Assembly (NCBI GenBank): GCA_026826555.1
Contig: JAKSZT010053883.1
Span: forward strand, 32,778,395 to 32,842,394
Length of the DNA: 64,000 bases
Direction of reading: 5' to 3'
DNA from: Tolypeutes matacus
Lineage: Eukaryota > Chordata > Mammalia > Cingulata > Chlamyphoridae
Shown: positions 43,852 through 54,125 of the stretch, piece by piece
Layout of the letters: the number at the start of each line of letters is the position of its first letter
Numbering within the stretch: position 1 is the first letter of the stretch
Translations under genes and position numbers: made by a program
Notes under the pieces: model-generated
What the model saw: only the letters and a program-made list of their open reading frames with translations
The model's database searches: none
Told to the model about the DNA's origin: nothing

Positions 43852-44371
43852 AAAGCCTACATTTTTAAGAGCTACAAAGAATTCTGTCATATGTATGTGC
43901 AATAATTTGTAACCAATCTGTCCCTCTTTATAGATGTTTGCTATAAGATATTTATCGTATTTTGATAAACATTCTTTATAAAATTCTTGTACATACTTCT
44001 CATGATTTTCTATGAAAGTACATATACAGTTTAGGATTTTTGATTCAAAACTGCCATCTAGAGAAGTTATCCATTTATGCTCTCACCAATGGGAGTATAT
44101 GAGAATACCCAACTTAAAATATTCTTCCCAACACTGAGCAGTATAATTTAAAAAATCTTTCCTAATTTGGTAGGTGAAAAATGATTTCTCATGGTTTTAA
44201 TTTGCATTTCTTTGATTACCAAAGAGGGTGAATATGTGTTGGAATAATCATCTAGAGTGCTGCCAGCCTTTGGTCTTCCTCTTCTCCTAAAAGTCTTAAT
44301 CTATACAGAAGAGAAGGTTAAAAGGCTTCATCTTCTTTATACTAAAGTACTCATGTCTTTTCTTTTGGCAG
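43852..44371 (+). other. MACF1: MACF1 intron end upstream of the CH2 exon
   Basis: Old L1-like sequence (TTTTAATTTGCATTTCTTTG near 44195) is followed by unique DNA. The acceptor tract TCATGTCTTTTCTTTTGGCAG ends at 44371. Confidence 0.55.
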
Positions 44372-44538
44372 ATCTCTGACATCTATATTAGTGGAGAATC
44401 AGGAGACATGTCAGCCAAAGAGAAGCTGCTCCTCTGGACCCAGAAGGTGACAGCTGGTTACACAGGAATCAAATGTACCAACTTTTCCTCCTGCTGGAGT
44501 GATGGGAAGATGTTCAATGCACTTATTCACCGATACAG
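44372..44538 (+). CDS. MACF1: MACF1 exon: first part of CH2 (actin-binding domain)
   Basis: Encodes residues 338-393 of the isoform starting at 9171, from [12 protein letters not shown] through [12 protein letters not shown] to ALIHRYR. This is helix A onwards of the second calponin-homology domain, the hallmark LLLWTQ pattern of spectraplakins. The acceptor TTTTGGCAG and donor CAG|GTAACT are good. The exon starts in phase 0, which lets both the canonical CH1-containing transcripts and the alternative first exon splice to it. It ends after two bases of an Arg codon. CH2 alone binds F-actin weakly; in this family CH1 supplies most affinity. Confidence 0.95.
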
Positions 44539-44778
44539 GTAACTACAATGGAATGGTTTTGTGCCTGAAGGGGCTTCTTTTCATCTCTGGTTTGTAATTA
44601 GTTATAATGCCATTTTCCCCTCAACTAAGAATCAAGGCTCTGATTCATCTGTTCATTTTAAAAAGACGTATTTATTGAACTCCTACTCTTCTAGTAGGCA
44701 CTGGGGACATATATAGCATTGAACAAAACAGCGAAAATTCTTGCTCTCATGAAGCTTACATTCCGGTGGGGGAGTGGG

Positions 44779-45726
44779 TGTATTAGTCAGCCAAAGGGGT
44801 GCTGATGTAAAGTACCAGAAACCTGTTAGGTTTTATAAAGGTTATTTATTGGGGGTAGAAGCTTACAGTCACAAGGCCATAAAGAGTAAATTACTTCCCT
44901 CACCAAAGTCTGTTGCCACATATTGGAGCAAGATGGCTGCTGGTCTCTGCAAGGGTTTGTTTGGAGTGGTTGAGGAACAGCTGGTGGCTGGGCTGGAGAA
45001 GGAAGTGAGGAAAATAGGAAGTTTATTTATTTATTTATTTTTAAAGATTTTATTTTTATTTATTCATTTATCCCCCCTTGCTGCTTGTGCTCGCTGGGTC
45101 AGCTAACCACGCCACACGGGCGGGCTTGCCTTCACCAGGAGGCCCTGGGAACCGAACCCGGGGCCTCCCATATGGTAAACGGGAGCCCTACTGATTGAGC
45201 CACAGCCGCTTCCCCAATAGGAAGTTTAAGTAACAAAGATTGGAGCCTTCCTCTTCAGGCTCCATGGCCCCAGCTTCTTCTGGTCTCAGTTGTAGGCTGG
45301 TATAAGGCTCATCTCTCTCCCTGGGGCTGTTTCTTTCCGGGCTCAGCTGCTCTGTTCTCTTCACAAGGTCAGCTGCAGACTATCAGACTCATTCTCTTCC
45401 TGGGACCTCTGCCCTGTCTAATGGAGCCTTCTCTCTTTCCTCATGTATCTGCTTCTCTGTGTATTTACTTCCCAGGGCTCCAGCATCAAAACTCAAACTC
45501 TCTCCTCTGCCATGTAATTTTCTCTGTGAGTCCCTGCCCACCAAGGGAGTGGGGACTCTACGTCCTACTGGCGTGGCCGAATCAAAGCCCCCCAATCTTA
45601 ATTTAATCAGGTAAAAGTGAAACCTCTGAATCTAATACAATATAATAAGCCTAGAGGAGCGGACCAGTTTACAGACATAATCCTATATCTATTTTTGGGA
45701 TTCATAAATAATATCAAACTGCTACA
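44779..45726 (-). mobile_element. MaLR-like solo LTR, minus strand, carrying a patch insertion and a SINE
   Basis: It begins TGTATTAGTCAGCC and ends AAACTGCTACA. Flanks GTGGG and GTGAC agree at 3 of 5 bases, so the TSD is weak. Internally, 44951-45242 is foreign: a copy of 45933-46016 that was later split by the SINE at 45026-45215. Confidence 0.85.
45026..45215 (-). repeat. DAS-type SINE, 190-bp class, minus strand
   Basis: A full copy with TSD AATAGGAAGTTTA at 45013-45025 and 45216-45228. The related tract at 45933-46016 lacks it and preserves the empty site, confirming the boundaries. Confidence 0.97.
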
Positions 45727-46310
45727 GTGACCAGTGAACAGATATATACTGTCATACAGTGGTAAGTGCGATGGTGGGATAGGGAATGACAAGGGTATTT
45801 TTGGATAGGGTGGTTAGAGACGGCCTATCTGAAGAGAACATTTGAGCAGAGCCATGAGGGAGTGAGCCATTCCCACCTCTGGTGTCAGAGTGTTCCCGTT
45901 GAGGAAAATAGCAAGTGCAAAGTACCTGAAATAAGGGTTTGTTTGGAGTGGTTGAGGAACAGCTGGTGGCTGGAGAGGGAAGTGAGGAAAATAGGAAGTT
46001 TAAGTAACAAAGATTGAAATCATTGAGTTTTTAAATGGTCATAAACACACCTTAATTTTCACTCTGTACTTGTTTATGATATTTTCCTGTGAAATCCAGC
46101 AAACCTGCTGTTGTGTAAGTTTGGAATTAGGGAGCAATGTATTCCTGACATGTAATTAAAAATGGGATTAGTGTGCATCTAAATCTGCTTTCTCTCTAAC
46201 TCGTTCAATGTTTTTCAGTTCTGAGAACTTTTAAGAGCTTTTCTATGTGTGAACTCATGCTAGTGGTGTATAGATAGTGGTCTTACATATGCCTTGGTGA
46301 ACTTTTACAG

Positions 46311-46423
46311 ACCTGATCTGGTAGATATGGAGAGGGTGAAAATCCAAAGTAATCGAGAGAATCTGGAACAGGCTTTTGAAGTGGCAGAAAGACTGGGGGT
46401 CACCCGGTTACTGGATGCAGAAG
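46311..46423 (+). CDS. MACF1: MACF1 exon: middle of CH2
   Basis: Encodes residues 393-431, PDLVDMERVKIQS and EVAERLGVTRLLDAE, the central helices of CH2. The split Arg codon is restored at the 5' end (AG+A). The acceptor is AACTTTTACAG and the donor AAG|GTGAGA. The exon ends after the first base of an Asp codon. Confidence 0.95.
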
Positions 46424-46738
46424 GTGAGAGTTGACCTAACCTGAGTAAGTTTTTGCATATATGCACTATTCCTTCTTTGGTCAGATTCCTCTGCTCTGAC
46501 TAAGAAATTTCTTTTTTTTTTCTTTTTTTTTTTTTTAAAGATTTTATTTATTTATTCATTTATCCCCCCCTTGCTGCTTGTGCTCGCTGGGTCAGCTAAC
46601 CACGCCGTGCGGGCGGGCCTGCCCTCACCAGGAGGCCCCGGGAACTGAACCCGGGGCCTCCCATATGGTAAACAGGAGCCCTACTGATTGAGCCACAGCC
46701 GCTTCCCATGAAGAAATTTCTTGTCATTTCTCTTTCAG
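46424..46738 (+). other. MACF1: Short MACF1 intron with a SINE next to the 3' splice site
   Basis: The 315-nt intron holds the reverse DAS-type SINE at 46514-46710. Its TSD AAGAAATTTCTT lies at 46502-46513 and 46711-46722. The SINE lies 28 nt upstream of the exon, between a good branch-point-like CTGAC (A at 46499) and the acceptor at 46738. Confidence 0.9.
46514..46710 (-). repeat. DAS-type SINE, 190-bp class, minus strand, at a splice acceptor
   Basis: A T run is followed by AAAGATTTTATTTATTTATT, the GC-rich body and CTACTGATTGAGCCACAGCC. The perfect 12-bp TSD is AAGAAATTTCTT. The antisense head supplies CTGAT (A at 46687), a possible replacement branch point. Confidence 0.95.
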
Positions 46739-46845
46739 ATGTGGATGTGCCATCTCCAGATGAAAAGTCTGTAATCACTTATGTGTCTTCAATTTATGAT
46801 GCTTTTCCTAAAGTCCCTGAGGGTGGAGAAGGGATCAGTGCTACG
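46739..46845 (+). CDS. MACF1: MACF1 exon: end of CH2
   Basis: Encodes residues 431-466 with [16 protein letters not shown] and [11 protein letters not shown], the strongly conserved C-terminal helix of the spectraplakin CH2. The acceptor tract TTGTCATTTCTCTTTCAG is intact despite the SINE just upstream. The donor is ACG|GTAAAA. It ends in phase 0. Confidence 0.95.
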
Positions 46846-47399
46846 GTAAAAGAACATTTTCCTAAAATACTTTACGACTTTGATTTTTTTTTTGGTGGAA
46901 TGTATTGATTTATTAATTGGACAGTGTTTCTTTATCACTCATTGTATGTAAGGCACATTTATACAGAGCAAACTGAATCCACATCATCTTTATCACACAT
47001 GGATGTTGTACTTGGTCTTTGGAAATGAGTCTAGATACTACTAATTTTATAGCCTCCAGCACAGATCATGTAGTGCTAACTTGCTAGCAAAGAATGTCTC
47101 TGCCATCCCTAGTTATAATTCAAGCTGAGGCAGTGGTTTCTCAGCCTCTGATATCAGCTTGACTGGGTTTATATTTTCTGAATATATTCAATAGCTTGGT
47201 TTGTAGCCTTTAGGTGTTAGGAAATTGAATTTCCATCCTGAGAGCCCTTGGGGTGTTTGGAAACTGAGACTCAGTATTAACTTGAGCAACTATCTAGGCA
47301 GTTAGAAGAAAAGGTTTCAGTAGCTTGAGCTACTTTCCCCTGTGCTTGTTTTGGATATTGCTAATCAGAGGGTATGTGATATTTACCTTCTGGCAATAG
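46846..47399 (+). other. MACF1: MACF1 intron, unique
   Basis: No mobile element recognised; ordinary AT-rich intronic sequence. Confidence 0.6.
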
Positions 47400-47519
47400 G
47401 AAGTGGATTCCAGGTGGCAAGAATACCAAAGCCGGGTGGACTCTCTCATTCCCTGGATCAAACAGCATACAATACTAATGTCCGACAAATCTTTTCCCCA
47501 GAACCCTGTTGAATTAAAG
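47400..47519 (+). CDS. MACF1: MACF1 exon: linker from actin-binding domain to plakin domain
   Basis: Encodes residues 467-506 (EVDSRWQEYQSRVDSL, MSDKSFPQNPVELK), the first helix after CH2. It is 40 codons with both boundaries in phase 0. The acceptor is weak in pyrimidines (TTCTGGCAATAG); the donor is AAG|GTAAAG. Confidence 0.94.
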
Positions 47520-47664
47520 GTAAAGTCATGCTTAAATTATTTTTATAAATTTATTCTAGGGAGTAAGTCTCAGAGCTTACTGCTGGCTTCTGAGTAAGGT
47601 GGTATGAAATTTGGACCTTGTTGTTTGCATTCATTCAAACATTATCCAAATATTAACTTTGTAG

Positions 47665-47760
47665 GCACTTTATAATCAATACATACACTTCAAAGAAACA
47701 GAAATTTTGGCCAAAGAGAGAGAAAAAGGAAGAATTGAGGAATTATATAAATTACTAGAG
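47665..47760 (+). CDS. MACF1: MACF1 exon: start of plakin-domain helices
   Basis: Encodes residues 507-538 ([23 protein letters not shown]), an amphipathic helix of the first spectrin-like repeat. It is 32 codons in phase 0 at both ends. The acceptor is TTAACTTTGTAG and the donor GAG|GTAAGG. Confidence 0.94.
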
Positions 47761-48482
47761 GTAAGGAAGCTTATCCTTTGCTGATACTTGTTTTCTGCTT
47801 TGCAATGTTTTTGCTTCTTCCTTAGATTTCCCTGTGGCCTCTTTCCAACCAGCATTAATAGCAATACTCTGAGGGTGACAAATCTATCATTACTCTCAGC
47901 CTGGTCTTCAAAATTTAGGTTAAAGGGGCAGTATCAGCCATATACAGTTTTTAAAGAACCTATTGAAAAGTATTATATATTTGTTCAAAATTCTGAGCTC
48001 AGAGGGATGTTAATTGTTTCCCTAAAATAGAAAGAAAAAGGATTTCCATTCACGTTTTTTTTTGTTGTTCGTTTGTTTGTATTCTTTGTGTGTATGTTTT
48101 AACTTTTTTTTTAAAGCCTTTTTAATTCAGAAGTAATTTAATTCCTGGAGAATTTGAGACTGTAAGAAGGGGCATTTAAACTTTCTAGTATGGGGATTCT
48201 TGAGAGGACAGGAGGATTTATGGATAATGTAGAAGTAATGGAAGAATTTAGAGCAGGCAGTCCCTGCATTTTAATGGTGCTGTGTTTTGTTTTTTTCCTT
48301 CTCACCCCATGATGAAGTGCTGATGCTAAATATTCAATTGTTTTTCTTTTATTAGACAATGGGGAAAACTGCTGAATGGCTGGGTAATGAAGCAAGAAGT
48401 GATGTACAAAGAATAAATAAAACTCCAGGCCTGAGGGTGTGGCAGTGTTTGGGGACTGAAAGAGTATCTCTGGCTTTTTTAG
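47761..48482 (+). other. MACF1: MACF1 intron, unique
   Basis: There is a low-complexity T/G stretch at 48053-48115 and no confident mobile element. The 129-codon reverse frame at 48138-48527 overlaps the next exon antisense and has no recognisable domain. Confidence 0.6.
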
Positions 48483-48610
48483 GTGTGGATTGAATTTGGC
48501 CGAATTAAATTGCCTCAAGGATATCACCCTAATGATGTGGAAGAAGAGTGGGGAAAGCTCATCATTGAGATGCTAGAGCGAGAGAAATCACTGAGGCCAG
48601 CTGTAGAGAG
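48483..48610 (+). CDS. MACF1: MACF1 exon: plakin domain, spectrin-like repeat
   Basis: Encodes residues 539-581 with [18 protein letters not shown] and [17 protein letters not shown], a signature shared by MACF1 and dystonin. The 5' boundary is phase 0; it ends two bases into an Arg codon (AG|GTGAGT). The Ile/Leu spacing suits a helical bundle. Confidence 0.95.
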
Positions 48611-48697
48611 GTGAGTCCAGAGCCTGAGGTGATCTGACAATTATGTACCGGGCTGCTTTGAGCCCTTGCCTTGACTGTGGTTTTTATCTTGTTTTAG

Positions 48698-48791
48698 GCT
48701 GGAATTGCTGCTACAGATTGCAAACAAAATCCAGAATGGTGCTTTGAACTGTGAAGAGAAACTGACACTAGCTAAGAATACACTGCAGGCT
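48698..48791 (+). CDS. MACF1: MACF1 exon: plakin domain, spectrin-like repeat
   Basis: Encodes residues 581-612 (LELLLQIANKIQNGALN, LTLAKNTLQA), the continuation of the same helical repeat. The intron before it is only 87 nt. The acceptor is CTTGTTTTAG and the donor GCT|GTAAGT; it ends in phase 0. Confidence 0.95.
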
Positions 48792-48997
48792 GTAAGTCTG
48801 GCTGTTTTGTCTCACTTCTTATATCCTGTGTTTTTCCCATCTCATTCTCTGCTCTAATGGTTAAAGTTAGCAGTTGAGGAATCCAGCTATGTTACTTCCT
48901 TACTTCTTAGAATTGCAGTGGGGACCTTGGTTCCCCTAGTCTTGTGGTGGGAACCACTGGGAATTTTTCTCACTCCTATTCCTCCTTTCTATCTCAG

Positions 48998-49152
48998 GAT
49001 GCTGCTCACCTGGAATCAGGGCAGCCAGTACAGTGTGAGTCAGACGTCATCATGTATGTTCAGGAATGTGAAGGTCTCATCAGGCAACTGCAGGTGGATC
49101 TCCAAATCCTACGGGATGAGAATTACTACCAGCTAGAAGAGCTGGCTTTTAG
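48998..49152 (+). CDS. MACF1: MACF1 exon: plakin domain, spectrin-like repeat
   Basis: Encodes residues 613-664 (DAAHLESGQPVQCESD, MYVQECEGLIRQLQV, DENYYQLEELAF), the loop and long helix of a spectrin-like repeat. The sequence matches MACF1 rather than its paralogue dystonin. The acceptor is TTTCTATCTCAG and the donor AG|GTGAGG, splitting an Arg codon. Confidence 0.95.
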
Positions 49153-49194
49153 GTGAGGAATGAGGGAAGCAAAAGAGGGATTTGCTTACTGCTG

Positions 49195-49862
49195 ACGCTC
49201 ATGGATCAAGAGTCAGGCATTCCCTCGTGCATTGTTGATGGGAATGTAAAATGGTGCAGCTGCGATGGAAAGCAGTTTGATGGTTCCTTGAAAAATTCAA
49301 TATAAAATTACCATATGACCCAGAAATTACATTCCTAGGTATATCCCAAAAGAATTGAAAGCAGGGATCAAAAAGATACTTGTACACCAATGTTCCTAGC
49401 AGCACAATTCACAGTGGCTGAAAGATGGAAACAAGCCAAATGTCATCCGTGGATGAATGGATTAACAAAATGTAGTATGTACATACAATGGAATATTATT
49501 CAGCTGTAAAAAGGAATGAACTGATTTATGCTACAATGTGGATAAACATTGAATGCATTATGCTGTGTGACTAGCAAGGCACATAAGGTCAAATATTGTA
49601 TAATTTATTGTATGAAATATCTAGAATAAGCAAATTTGTAGAAACAGAAAATAGATTATAGGTTACCAGGGGAAGTAGTAATGAAGAGGGATTGCTTAAT
49701 GGTTCCAGAGTTTCTATTTGAGGTGGTGAAAAAGTTTTGGTAACTGTTAGAGGTTATGTACTACATTATGTTTTTAATTAATACCACGGAATTATACACT
49801 TAAAAATGCTTTAAATGGGAAATATTATGTTAAATATGTGTTACCACAATTTAAAAAACAAG
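49195..49862 (+). mobile_element. L1 3' end in a MACF1 intron, plus strand
   Basis: It has TGTTGATGGGAATGTAAAAT, ATATGACCCAGAAATTACAT, CAATGTTCCTAGCAGCACAA and ATGGAATATTATTCAGCTGT. It is 5' truncated and lies on the sense strand of the gene. No coding potential remains. Confidence 0.9.
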
Positions 49863-50485
49863 TTGGGCACAGAATCATAACTTGGACCTTAGCAATCACT
49901 GTCTTAGTGGAGACACAACAGATATTTGGGGCAAAAAATTTCTTGTGGTAAAGGATCGTTTCCCCTTATTGTAGACTCCTACTCACTATGTACTTCTAGG
50001 ATTCTCCAGTCATTGTTGCAATTTATAATGCCCCCCCGCCATATTTCCAAGTGATCTGCAGGGGTGTGGTATCACAACTAGTTTAGAGGAAACCAACATG
50101 CAGAGAGATCCAGAGAGGGGGGATGAGGATTGTCTAAAGTCACATGTTAGTTTGTACAGAGCCAAGACTAGGACCCACACTTCTTGAACCCCAATCCATT
50201 GTTCATTCTGTTAGACCACTAAGGAGTTTTATAAATAGGTACTGGTTTTTGTCCCTCCAGTTAACACTGTAATTTGGTGTTTGCCTCAAAGATGACTCTG
50301 AACTAGAAGATGTTAATAATACCACCTTGCATTCATGTAATACTTTTTCTTTTTCAAAATATTTTTTTTGATATGCTCTCACTTTTATTTCCACCACATC
50401 CTTATAAAATGGATAGGAAAGATTTTCTTTTTAAAAGTATGTTATAGATTTAAGTCCCTTCTTTCTTTCTCTTCTTCCATTGCAG
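49863..50485 (+). other. MACF1: MACF1 intron, mostly unique
   Basis: A MIR-like remnant near 50110-50215 (GATTGTCTAAAGTCACATGT) is the only repeat suggested. The pyrimidine tract before the next exon is strong. Confidence 0.55.
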
Positions 50486-50762
50486 AGTCATGCGTCTGCA
50501 GGATGAGCTGATCACCTTGCGTCTAGAGTGCACAAACCTGTACCGGAAGGGTCATTTTACTACACTTGAATTGGTTCCACCCTTGACTTTAACCACTACT
50601 CATCTGAAGACAGTGCCCTTGACCAAGGGAACCCATTCTTCTTCTACCTCCTGGTTCCGAAAGCCCATGACTCGGTCTGAACTTGTGTCTATCTCCTCCT
50701 CTGAAGATGAAGGCAATCTCCGATTTGTATATGAACTGTTGTCTTGGGTAGAAGAGATGCAG
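50486..50762 (+). CDS. MACF1: MACF1 exon: plakin domain with Ser/Thr-rich linker
   Basis: Encodes residues 664-756, the largest exon of the cluster. It begins with the helix VMRLQDELITLRLECTNLY. A Ser/Thr/Pro-rich linker follows (GTHSSSTSWFRKPMTR, ISSSEDEGN) and then the next helix, FVYELLSWVEEMQ. The linker is the variable stretch in which MACF1 and dystonin differ most in this region. SSSEDE fits a casein-kinase-2-like acidic site. The acceptor is TCTTCTTCCATTGCAG and the donor CAG|GTACGT. Confidence 0.95.
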
Positions 50763-51820
50763 GTACGTGTATGTCCAAAATGCCTGTGCAGTGCACTAAT
50801 GTTTACTGGATCCAGCAGCTTATCTAAGAGAGCCAGGTTGTCCCCTTGTATGGATTCTCTTAATTACTGATATTGCCTGGGACCCAAGCCCCCATCATCT
50901 TAAATTTTAAATGGTTAATGTCAGCTCAAATCCTCAAAATGCCCCACTGTGTAAGTGTAGACTTTTCTAATTTGAAGGCTTGGGGAATCTGTTCCCTTCA
51001 ACTGATTTTGCTCTAAGTGGGATCTTGTGAGAAAAATTGCAGAATCTATAAAATCTGTTATATTTTCTGTTATTTCCTCGTTGGCAGAGAAGCTTATTCT
51101 TCATTTTTTGTTGTTGGTCTCCACTCATTAAGTTTAAGCAAGACTGATGTGTCTTATACCTTGAAGGGGCACTATTCACATGTATTCTAGGTTAATGATT
51201 CAAGTTTGATGTTGTCCTCCTTATCCTTCTAACTTTCTAACCCTAACATTTTGTATTAAATTTTTCCCATCCCCAGAAGATGGATTCCACATGTACCAAT
51301 AAATAAATATATCTAATGACAAACTAACTTTTTAAATTATCTCCCATTGGCCAGTCATTGATACCATGAATGAAACTAAATATTTTCAGATATTTCTTTC
51401 TTTTATCTGTTCTAATTGTGAAGTGAAGAAGGGGACTCTATAAAGAGAAATGTTTAACGTCTAAAATTAAGCAGTTTCAGCTGTGAAGACTCCTTCCTGA
51501 GTAATAAATTCAGGACTGTATTTCCATAATACAGCAGCAAAAAGCTACCACTGTTGCTACAGTTGGTCAGGTTTGGCCTCCAGCTTCTTGGGGGCTGATT
51601 AGGACATATATTTCTGTAAGCAGTCAAGGAATGCTGGAGATGGTTTAGATGTCTTTTTGCCTGGGTCTCTACTCCCAACCCTCTTGCTCAAACATTGATT
51701 CTGACAATTTTCTTTTCCTGCCAGCTTTGCAGTGAGTTTATATATATTTCCTCTTCTCCTCTTCCCTTCCCTTCCCTTCTCTTCCCTTCTCTCTCCTCTT
51801 CCTCTCCTCTTCTCTTTCAG
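50763..51820 (+). other. MACF1: MACF1 intron with a long polypyrimidine tract
   Basis: A C/T-only stretch with repeated CTTCC units (about 51742-51818) leads into the acceptor TTCTCTTTCAG. There is no mobile element that I can name. Confidence 0.65.
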
Positions 51821-51949
51821 ATGAAACTGGAGCGAGCAGAGTGGGGCAATGACCTACCTAGTGTGGAATTGCAGCTGGAAACACAACAGCTCATCCATAC
51901 CAGTGTAGAAGAACTGGGCTCAAGTGTCAAAGAGGCCAGGTTATATGAG
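51821..51949 (+). CDS. MACF1: MACF1 exon: plakin domain
   Basis: Encodes residues 757-799 (MKLERAEWGNDLPSVE, EELGSSVKEARLYE). The motif WGNDLPSVE with the following long helix is typical of spectraplakin repeats. It is 43 codons in phase 0 at both ends; donor GAG|GTGAGA. Confidence 0.95.
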
Positions 51950-52642
51950 GTGAGAGGAATTCAGAACCCACACTGGGGTGAGGATAGTATGCACAGTGGA
52001 GAAGGGGGCTCTGGAAAACAATGATAATGATGAATGACACTTTATAACCGATTCCCTTTTCACATGAAATGTCTCTTTTGATCTTTGAAATAACCTTGTG
52101 GAAAAGGTATTTTTATTAACCAAAACTAAAAAGAAAAGTTTTACTGGAAACTAAAGTCAAAATTAGTAAGTGATAACCCAAACTCAGGCCCTCTGCTTCT
52201 AGAAATTCGTGCTCTTCCCACTTCACCATCTGCCCGCAATAGAAAGCTGGTGTAGAGAAACTTTATTAACCCAGTCTCTATTCTTCCTTGCTCATTCTAT
52301 CTTCCCATTTTCTATTTCAATTCCCCCCTTCAGAAAAGCAACTAAAGTGGTTGGAATCATCAGGGATACATTTTGCTTAGAAACTTAACCAGAATTTCTG
52401 GAAGCACAAGCCATGAAGTTGGTCAATTGTATTCACTCTGTTGAACTGTTGCCCACGTAGTGCTGCTCCATGCTGTAAAATTTGACCCAGGGATTTGTTA
52501 TCTAAACTTCTCTTTTCTCAGAGTAACCAATCCTTGTCTGTGTGCAGACATAATAGTTACGTAGTTGAAGTCATAACATAGATAAACATAGTTTAGTTAT
52601 TCTTTCTCTAATATATTTTTATTTCATTCCTTTTCTTATCAG
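51950..52642 (+). other. MACF1: MACF1 intron, unique
   Basis: No mobile element recognised; a weak MIR-like stretch near 52150-52240 is too degraded to call. Confidence 0.55.
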
Positions 52643-52720
52643 GGAAAAATGTCCCAGAATTTCCATACTAGTTATGTTGAAACTCTTGGGAAGCTGGAAA
52701 CACAGTATTGTAAATTGAAG
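52643..52720 (+). CDS. MACF1: MACF1 exon: plakin domain
   Basis: Encodes residues 800-825 (GKMSQNFHTSYVETLGKL, ETQYCKLK). This is the shortest exon (26 codons), in phase 0 at both ends, so it could be skipped without a frameshift. The acceptor is TTTTCTTATCAG and the donor AAG|GTGAGT. Confidence 0.94.
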
Positions 52721-53349
52721 GTGAGTTTTGACTAATTCTCCTGTGTTCTCCTCATGAAAAATTTGGTTCCCTCTAAACAGCTCTCTTCCTTAATTTATGA
52801 AGCTCATGATTTGGCCCTATTTTGGTTTCTGTTTATTAGGTTATATTGTTGAACATGCAATTGTTCATATATTATAACATTTCCTTATTTTTCTTAATGA
52901 ATCAGAAATCACTGCCCCAGAAAGTTTGAAGTAAAACCATAATAGCTTTCATGCTTCACCAAAGCAGTGGCTTTTGATGCTTTGAGATACTCAAAGCTAG
53001 AAATTTGAGATTGGTAAAAAGAGACTCCCTTTCTATGTCTTGTTCTTCATTTCTGATCTCAAGATTGTCCAGAGTAGGACAGGCCCAGGAACATTCTTTA
53101 TCCAGGGAGTCCCACAAAGGCCTGGTGAGGTCTAGCTTCGAGCTAGGATTAGAGATAGCTTTGGGAGTTCTGTACACAAGTCTGATGATGCTTTGGACTG
53201 AATTTGGGTCCATGGAAGAGAATCCAGGGATAGAAAAGCAAGGCTAAATTCCTTTCCTCAGTTATTCTTTGATTTGATGTAAAATGTGCTGCTATTGTCT
53301 ACAGATTTCTAGGCCAGTAGTTTAACCTTGTCATCTTTGCTTTGTATAG
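52721..53349 (+). other. MACF1: MACF1 intron, unique
   Basis: No repeat recognised. The 80-85 codon frames around 52956-53247 on both strands have no domain. Confidence 0.55.
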
Positions 53350-53511
53350 GAAACGTCTAGCTTTCGGATGAGGCACCTTCAGAGCTTACATAAATTTGTC
53401 TCCAGAGCTACAGCTGAGTTGATCTGGTTGAATGAGAAGGAGGAGGAGGAACTAGCATATGACTGGGGTGACAACAATCCCAATATTTCAGCCAAGAGGA
53501 ATTACTTCTCT
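53350..53511 (+). CDS. MACF1: MACF1 exon: plakin domain, conserved WLNEKEEEE segment
   Basis: Encodes residues 826-879 (HKFVSRATAELIWLNEKE, DNNPNISAKRNYFS). The phrase ATAELIWLNEKEEEE is nearly identical across plakins and fixes the family. It is 54 codons in phase 0 at both ends. The acceptor is CTTTGTATAG and the donor TCT|GTGAGT. Confidence 0.95.
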
Positions 53512-53817
53512 GTGAGTCTGGCACAAATAAGCTTGTCATATTTATGTAATAGCAGAAGAAGACAGAGGGACTAGTCAGCTGAGAGCTTTAAGTTTTAGGA
53601 GTTGTACTCTGTTAAATAGGTAGACCCTTCTCAGTGCCTCTTTGTGCATGTGAGAAGGGTATATGAAGCAAAAGGCAATAGATCCCTAGAATTAATTTAT
53701 TTCGAGTACATATAGAAAGGCAGTATTTTGGGGGCTGGCATAGCAATCTGCAAGTTGAGTCATTAAAGAAGTAATATAGCCTTGTGGTTTGGAGTGAGAG
53801 AAACTTAAATTCAAATT

Positions 53818-53818
53818 C

Positions 53819-53849
<31 letters not shown>

Positions 53850-53925
53850 GGGAGGTCCCAGGGATCGAACCCGGGTCCCTCCATATGGGAGACGGACGCC
53901 CAACCAGTTGAGCCACATCCGACCC
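53818..53925 (-). repeat. Short tRNA-head DAS-type SINE, minus strand
   Basis: A T run of about 26 is followed by ACCGGGAGGTCCCAGGGATC, CCTCCATATGGGAGACGG and TTGAGCCACATCCGACCCCC. The TSD AAATTCAAATTCTT flanks it on both sides. Confidence 0.95.
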
Positions 53926-54125
53926 CCAAATTCAAATTCTTATTTCATCATCTACGAGCTCTGTTACTTTGGGCAAGTCATTTAATCTCTCTGTGCTTCT
54001 GTAAAATGGGATAATAGCACCACTTCAAAGCATTGTTATAAAGATTGTGAAAGATTTCATAAGCTAATATAGGCAAAGCAGTCAGCAAAGGACTTGGTAC
54101 ATAGGACAAACTTAGTAATAGCTCC
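53926..54125 (+). repeat. MIR element
   Basis: It has ACGAGCTCTGTTACTTTGGG, CAAGTCATTTAATCTCTCTG and CTTCTGTAAAATGGGATAAT, ending near GGACTTGGTACATAGGAC. Confidence 0.85.

Larger units (their letters stand above)
44539..46310 (+). other. MACF1: MACF1 intron with an LTR, a SINE and a duplicated tract
   Basis: The intron holds the solo LTR at 44779-45726 and the source tract 45933-46016 of a patch duplication. The remaining sequence is unique. Confidence 0.8.

Noticed and set aside
51695..52024. 109-codon frame as a separate gene
   Set aside because: It is the MACF1 exon 51821-51949 read with flanking intron; the splice sites define the real boundaries.
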